Source: DATMBF01 sp035559595
GTDB taxonomy: Bacteria; Bacteroidota; Ignavibacteria; UBA10030
Assembly: GCA_035559595.1 (NCBI GenBank)
Contig: DATMBF010000007.1
Coordinates: 24,788 to 88,787 of the forward strand
Reading direction: 5' to 3'
Length of the DNA: 64,000 nt
The notes beneath the pieces are model-generated. The model had not been told where the DNA came from, did not search any database, and saw only the letters and a list, made by a program, of their open reading frames with translations. Within the stretch, counting starts at the first letter, position 1. Each line of letters opens with the position of its first letter. Shown here piece after piece: positions 59,550 to 64,000 of the stretch. Both the position numbers and the translations under genes were made by a program.

Positions 59550-61043
59550 ATGCTCGAGCTCCAATACCTCGCAGCCCCCTCGACGGAAGAATGGTGGAGA
59601 CTTGCAGGGATTTTTGTCGGCCTTCTTCTCTTTATCGCAGTAGGTGAGGGAGTTCGTATTCTCTTCCGCTGGCCGGCTGAATTCACACGCAAGCTGGTTC
59701 ACATTTCTGTTGCTGTCCTCATCTTCTTCGCTCCCACGATCTTTACGGTTCCGCTCCCCGCAATCATTCTTGCCCTTGTCTTCACTTTGATCAACTGGAC
59801 AGCAATTCGATTGGGCCTTTTTCGTGCTATCCATGGAACGGTGCGTCAGACATATGGTACGGTGTATTACCCACTGGCGTTCCTCATTCTTGTCCTGATC
59901 TTTTGGTATCGTGCACCGGAGATCATTTCGCTATCTATGTTGGTTCTTGGATTTGGAGATGCCGCTGCAGCGATTGTCGGACAGACTCACCGCTCGCCGA
60001 CATCCTATCAACTCACCGGTGATGTGAAAACTCTCGAAGGGTCGTGGACGATGTTTGCCGTCACCACGCTCACCCTGATGGCGGGCATTGTGCATTTCCG
60101 GACAGTCTTTGACGCTCCATTCCTTTTCGTTTTCTCTGTGGCCGCCGCTGCCGCAATGATGGCCACGGCATGGGAAGCGATCTCATCACGCGGACTGGAT
60201 AACCTTGCCGTTCCGTTAGCTACTGCCTTTGTCCTTGCCTACTATTTTCTTCCGTCTCCGTTGAAAGATGTTCAGCAATATACCACCGGCGTCGGATTAG
60301 CGTTGGGGATTGCAGGATTATCGTTCTATGGTGGACTGCTGACGGCAAGCGGATCGGTAGCGACGTTCATCCTTGCCTCGATTATTTTTGGTATTGGTGG
60401 ATGGAAGTGGACCGTGCCTGTGCTCGCGTTCTTTGTTCTTTCAAGTCTCCTCTCGAGGGTCGGTCGGGAAAGGAAGAGGGAGTTCGATTCGGTTTTTGAG
60501 AAGACCGGTCGAAGAGATCATGCACAGGTGGCTGCAAATGGCGGAGTAGCCGGCATCATTGTTCTCCTTGCATATTTGCATGGTTCGGAAGAGTTCTATC
60601 CGCTCTACCTGGCTTCAATTGCTGCAGTCACCGCCGACACATGGGGAACAGAGATCGGATTGCTTTCGAGCGGTCGACCGATTGAACTGCCGTCATTCAA
60701 GCCAGTCGCTCCCGGTACGAACGGAGGAGTAACGTCGATTGGAATTGTTGGAGCGATGCTGGGTGCACTAGTTATTGCCGCTGTCTCTTTGCTGTGGGAA
60801 TCGAACTGGAAGCTTCTCGGTCTGGTCGCTCTCAGCGGCTTTATGGGAAGCATTGTTGACACTCTCCTTGGCGGTACACTTCAAGCTCGATATCGATGCG
60901 TTGTGTGCGGTACAATTGTCGAGCGGAAGGAGCATCACGACCAGCCGACGGAATTCATCGGAGGACTTCGGTGGGTCACGAATGATGTGGTGAACTGGGC
61001 ATGTGCGTTGTCGGGGGCGTCAATAATGCGCTGGATACAATAG
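59550..61043 (+). CDS. Fused isoprenoid-alcohol kinase (VTE5/SEC59-like) and DUF92/VTE6-type phosphate kinase
   Basis: A 497-residue polytopic membrane protein with two halves. The N-terminal half (about 1-230) is a phytol/dolichol-kinase-type domain: TRKLVHISVAVLIF, LGFGDAAAAIVG and KTLEGSWTMF. The C-terminal half (about 240-497) is DUF92/TMEM19: NGGVAGIIVL, AVTADTWGTEIGLLSS, GTNGGVTSIG, GFMGSIVDTLLGGTLQARYR and VNWACALSGAS. In plants and cyanobacteria the VTE5 enzyme makes phytyl phosphate and the VTE6 enzyme the diphosphate. One chain could therefore turn a prenyl alcohol into its diphosphate. The natural alcohol here is unknown. Confidence 0.85.
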   Translation: MLELQYLAAPSTEEWWRLAGIFVGLLLFIAVGEGVRILFRWPAEFTRKLVHISVAVLIFFAPTIFTVPLPAIILALVFTLINWTAIRLGLFRAIHGTVRQTYGTVYYPLAFLILVLIFWYRAPEIISLSMLVLGFGDAAAAIVGQTHRSPTSYQLTGDVKTLEGSWTMFAVTTLTLMAGIVHFRTVFDAPFLFVFSVAAAAAMMATAWEAISSRGLDNLAVPLATAFVLAYYFLPSPLKDVQQYTTGVGLALGIAGLSFYGGLLTASGSVATFILASIIFGIGGWKWTVPVLAFFVLSSLLSRVGRERKREFDSVFEKTGRRDHAQVAANGGVAGIIVLLAYLHGSEEFYPLYLASIAAVTADTWGTEIGLLSSGRPIELPSFKPVAPGTNGGVTSIGIVGAMLGALVIAAVSLLWESNWKLLGLVALSGFMGSIVDTLLGGTLQARYRCVVCGTIVERKEHHDQPTEFIGGLRWVTNDVVNWACALSGASIMRWIQ

Positions 61044-61118
61044 AAGAATCACCTTCTGTGGCTAAGCTCACAAAAGCTCTGCTGAACTCTCGCTATACTA
61101 TCGGCCGACTCTGAATTC

Positions 61119-62102
61119 ATGCTGAATTATATCTGGATATCGCTTATTGCCCTCGGCATACTCGTTGCCGCCGGAACCGATCTCAACGATGAAGTGCAAA
61201 ACACCTACCGCAACGGTGTGCCATTCGAGGCAGAGATCGAAAGTGACAGGGCACCATCAGCCCTCAGACAAACGTGGGAGGGCGTACTTGTGGTGAGCAA
61301 AGAGCAGCTCAACGAGTTCTACGGTCGCACTGTTGCGGACAGCGATGTCAGACAGCCAGTGAGTGTCACCACTGCACAATCCGGTGAGAGCACACTGCAA
61401 ATGGCGGTCGGAGCTTCCACGCCTACCATCTGGCGGGAAAAGATGAAGTACGCTATAAACAAAGACCGCCTCTCGGGCAAGGTTGTCTCGATTCGATTTG
61501 CGGAAGAGGGGAAGAGAGCAAAAGTGCAAATCCTTTTTGAGCCGATTCGCCTCACGAAGATGAAGGCAGTCACCCAAGCCGCTCTGGATTATGCCGCAAC
61601 GGCGGTCAACATCGCGTTGGGACTCATCGGAATCATGGCGCTCTGGTTGGGCGTGATGAAGGTGGCTGAAGAGGCAGGCGCCATCCAGATACTGACGCGC
61701 CTGTTGACACCGATAACGAAGCGGTTGTTTCCGGATGTTCCTCCGAATCATCCCGCGGTAGGTGCAATGATCATGAACATCTCGGCCAACATGCTCGGTT
61801 TGAGCAACGCTGCCACCCCGTTTGGCTTGAAGGCGATGGAAGAGCTGAATAAGTTGAATCCCAAACTTGGCACGGCTACGAACGCTATGTGCACGTTTCT
61901 GGTTATCAACACGTCGGGACTGGTGCTGATTCCTGCGACGGCAATTGCGGTCCGTGCCGCAGCGGGATCGGCGAATCCGGGAATCATCATCGGCACATCC
62001 ATTTTCGGAGCGACCTGCGCTACGATTGCCGGTCTCATCATGGTCAAGATTCTCGAACGATTACCTCGCTTCAAGAAGGATCTCGAGGTGTCGGGTGGCT
62101 GA
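61119..62102 (+). CDS. SpmA-like nucleoside-recognition (Gate) domain membrane protein
   Basis: A 327-residue membrane protein. One N-terminal helix (LNYIWISLIALGILVAAG) is followed by a soluble insert of about 130 residues (20-150) containing TWEGVLVVSKEQLNEFYGRT and VVSIRFAEEGKRAKVQILFE. The Gate-domain part then follows (about 160-327, LGLIGIMALWLGVMKVAEEA, NISANMLGLSNAATPFGLKA, FLVINTSGLVLIPATAIAVR). SpmA of Bacillus lacks so long an insert. The spmB gene overlaps its stop, as in sporulators, but nothing else here suggests sporulation. Confidence 0.88.
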   Translation: MLNYIWISLIALGILVAAGTDLNDEVQNTYRNGVPFEAEIESDRAPSALRQTWEGVLVVSKEQLNEFYGRTVADSDVRQPVSVTTAQSGESTLQMAVGASTPTIWREKMKYAINKDRLSGKVVSIRFAEEGKRAKVQILFEPIRLTKMKAVTQAALDYAATAVNIALGLIGIMALWLGVMKVAEEAGAIQILTRLLTPITKRLFPDVPPNHPAVGAMIMNISANMLGLSNAATPFGLKAMEELNKLNPKLGTATNAMCTFLVINTSGLVLIPATAIAVRAAAGSANPGIIIGTSIFGATCATIAGLIMVKILERLPRFKKDLEVSGG

Positions 62103-62643
62103 GCTCTTTCGTTTTGTCGTCAATCTCGTTTCTCTTCTCACTATTCCTCTTGTGATCTTCGGCTTTTTGACGTGGGGGATAGTGAAGAAGGTTCGTGTGT
62201 ACGAAGTTTTCGTCGAGGGGGCAAAAGAGGGCTTCAACGTGGCAATCCGAATAATTCCGTATCTTGTTGCCATGCTCGTCGCGATCGGGATCTTCCGGGC
62301 GAGTGGTGCAATGGATGTGCTGACAACGATTCTTAGACCAGTTACATCACTCATCGGAATGCCGGCAGAAACTCTCCCGATGGCGCTCATGCGTCCGCTC
62401 TCGGGCAGCGGATCACTCGGTATCATGACCGAACTGATGAAAGTGCATGGTCCGGATTCGTTTATTGGAGTTCTGGCATCGACAATGTACGGCAGCACGG
62501 AGACGACGTTCTATGTCCTTGCGTTATACTTTGGGTCTGTTCAAGTCAAAAATACCCGTCATGCTCTTCCTGCCGGTTTGACTGCGGATGTTTTTGGGAT
62601 GCTGGGAGCTGTGCTGATTTGCCGCTTGCTGTTTGGAATCTAA
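62095..62643 (+). CDS. SpmB-like nucleoside-recognition domain membrane protein
   Basis: A 182-residue membrane protein, partner of the SpmA-like one. Conserved segments are GAKEGFNVAIRIIPYLVAML, LMRPLSGSGSLGIMTELM and GSTETTFYVLALYFGSV. GTG at 62095 (GAGGTG upstream) was chosen; the frame is open further but would overlap the SpmA gene extensively. In Bacillus SpmA/SpmB affect spore-core dehydration; in non-sporulators the pair is widespread with unknown role, perhaps metabolite or ion passage. Confidence 0.9.
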   Translation: MAELFRFVVNLVSLLTIPLVIFGFLTWGIVKKVRVYEVFVEGAKEGFNVAIRIIPYLVAMLVAIGIFRASGAMDVLTTILRPVTSLIGMPAETLPMALMRPLSGSGSLGIMTELMKVHGPDSFIGVLASTMYGSTETTFYVLALYFGSVQVKNTRHALPAGLTADVFGMLGAVLICRLLFGI

Positions 62644-62666
62644 ATCATTCACTCTAAGGAGGCTCC

Positions 62667-63995
62667 ATGAAATCTCACGCACATCTTGTCGCTGTTCTGC
62701 TGATTCTTGGCGTGGTGTCCCTGTTCGCTCAAGCGCCAACGCCCCCATCGCCCATGCAGAAGCAGAAACAGACCATTGGGGGTGGACTCGGTGTTACGCG
62801 AGTCGACACATCGACCTACCTGCTTTTTAATATTGCACCGGAGCTTGCATTCGGCAAGCTGGGGATTGGTCTCGACATCAACCTCCGCTACGATCTGGAA
62901 AATCAGAAGCTTCGCACGGAGGATTGGGATGAAGGATATGACTTCCTTCGTATCATCCGCTACGTGCGCTGGGGATTAAAGCGTGATCCGTTGTATATTC
63001 GGGTAGGAGTGTTGGATTACTCCCGACTTGGTCACGGCTTTATCGTTTACAACTACCGCAACAGTGCAAGTTATGACCTGCGACGGATCGGCTTTGAGTT
63101 CGATATGGATTTCGATCGATTCGGATTCGAGACAGTCTACAGCGACGTTGCCGGTGCAGGACTGCTCGGCGCGCGCGGGTATGTCAAACCGCTGAAGTTC
63201 ACCAAACTGGCATCAGTGCCGATTATTGGCGGATTTGAGCTTGGGGCGACATATGCAGCGGATTTGCATGAGAATGCCAACAAAACCTGGGGAGATGGTC
63301 TGGGAAGAGTCAGGCTGGCGAAAGATGGAGGGGCGCTTTCTATTATGGGCTTCGATGCCGGGCTTCCGCTGCTTTCCCTGTCGGCGATTCAATCGACCCT
63401 CTATTTGGATTATGCCAAGATCGTCGATTTTGGCAATGGTGTTGCAGCCGGTATCGATCTGAACCTTTCCGGACTCGGAATACTTTCACTGGGAGCGAAG
63501 TATGAGCGCCGATGGACGGGAGATCAGTTCATCCCCGCCTACTTCAATGCTCTTTACGAGCGCGAGCGTTACACACCACGCGACACGCTTTTCATCAGCA
63601 AGGCTCAAGAACTTCGGCTCGCGAAAGCAAGCGAGGGTTACTACGGCGAGCTAACAATCGGCATTCTCGGTCGTTTCAATATCGTGGGTGGTTACTACTC
63701 GCCAGTTGGTGTGAAGAATCAGGGAGTGTTGCACCTCGAGTTCGATCCGGGTGATGTGATCCCGGGAATCCTCTTGAACGCCGGTTATGACAAGCGAAAC
63801 ATCGGCAAGCTCTTCAAGCTGGATAACAATTCTCTTGCGTATGTCCAGGTCGGCTACAAGCCGTATCCGTTCATGGTTGTCTCGACCGTGTATCAATGGA
63901 CATTCACGGAAGAGAAGAACGCACAGGGTCAGGTGGTCGGCTATAAAACACAGAGGAGAATAGAGCCGAAGGTCGGGTTTATTTTCAACTTTTAG
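62667..63995 (+). CDS. Putative outer-membrane protein, unknown function
   Basis: A 442-residue exported protein. A signal peptide (1-22, LVAVLLILGVVSLFAQ) precedes a Pro/Gln-rich short linker (TPPSPMQKQKQ) and a region with many alternating strands (FNIAPELAFGKLGIGLDINL, GIDLNLSGLGILSLGAKYER). It ends VGFIFNF with a terminal Phe, the usual barrel-assembly signal. AAGGAGG lies before the ATG. Apart from this no family motif is visible. It follows spmB by 23 bases and may be part of that transcript. Confidence 0.78.
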   Translation: MKSHAHLVAVLLILGVVSLFAQAPTPPSPMQKQKQTIGGGLGVTRVDTSTYLLFNIAPELAFGKLGIGLDINLRYDLENQKLRTEDWDEGYDFLRIIRYVRWGLKRDPLYIRVGVLDYSRLGHGFIVYNYRNSASYDLRRIGFEFDMDFDRFGFETVYSDVAGAGLLGARGYVKPLKFTKLASVPIIGGFELGATYAADLHENANKTWGDGLGRVRLAKDGGALSIMGFDAGLPLLSLSAIQSTLYLDYAKIVDFGNGVAAGIDLNLSGLGILSLGAKYERRWTGDQFIPAYFNALYERERYTPRDTLFISKAQELRLAKASEGYYGELTIGILGRFNIVGGYYSPVGVKNQGVLHLEFDPGDVIPGILLNAGYDKRNIGKLFKLDNNSLAYVQVGYKPYPFMVVSTVYQWTFTEEKNAQGQVVGYKTQRRIEPKVGFIFNF

Positions 63996-64000
63996 ATTCG

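Overview
The window reads as about 64 kb of chromosome from a Gram-negative member of the FCB group, most likely an Ignavibacteria/Chlorobiota-like lineage. This is inferred from a type IX secretion C-terminal sorting domain with the motif QNYPNPFNPSTTI at 15145-15717, a TonB-dependent receptor with a carboxypeptidase-regulatory N-terminal domain, LolA, several outer-membrane barrels ending in Phe, and a family of secreted proteins with tail-fibre-like repeats. Coding density is high. There is no insertion sequence, prophage or CRISPR array. Several promoters have recognisable TTGACT/TTGACA and TATAAT-like boxes.

Layout. 1-3.1 kb: 3' part of a nucleoside hydrolase, a coupled outer-membrane protein of unknown role and an orphan RsbW-type kinase. 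3.3-7.5 kb (minus strand): TonB receptor, lipoprotein, malate dehydrogenase. 7.6-8.4 kb: rpmA and rplU, separated by repeat debris. 8.5-11.5 kb: secreted accessory proteins (DUF4440, cupin, amidohydrolase) and a gene remnant. 11.9-14.4 kb: a zinc/cadmium efflux operon with a SmtB-type sensor and its own operator. 14.5-17.3 kb: a membrane protein, a T9SS-sorted protein coupled to a tail-fibre-like protein, and several copies of a hairpin repeat. 17.5-21 kb: a histidine-kinase remnant, larE, aroE and a TPR protein.

21.2-29.3 kb (plus strand) is a long cluster, yggS-divIVA-punA-(broken methyltransferase)-DUF2905-ileS-dksA-like-lspA-rluD. It keeps the order of the ylmE-divIVA-ileS-ylyA-lspA-ylyB block of Gram-positive bacteria without sepF, ylmG or ylmH. 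29.3-36.3 kb: DUF6600 protein, GH31 glucosidase, msrA, a lone receiver domain, guaA. 36.4-42.6 kb: an ABC-2 exporter pair, two TPR proteins (one fused to a periplasmic binding domain) and radC. 42.7-46.3 kb: an envelope lipoprotein/LysM pair, phoH, mazG, a tRNA-Ala, a decayed tRNA copy and the SRP RNA.

46.4-64 kb (plus strand) is mostly housekeeping: rng, transaldolase, gcvT, comB, ftsK, lolA, a YbhN-like membrane protein, a barrel protein, uppP, a cyclophilin, an NSS transporter with a 36-residue MetS-like partner, holA, a fused isoprenoid-alcohol kinase/phosphate kinase, a SpmA/SpmB pair and a final outer-membrane protein.

The most distinctive points are the VTE5-VTE6-type kinase fusion, the Gram-positive-style division cluster, the tiny MetS-like subunit, the coupled tail-fibre/T9SS pair, and the hairpin repeats that sit just 3' of minus-strand genes.
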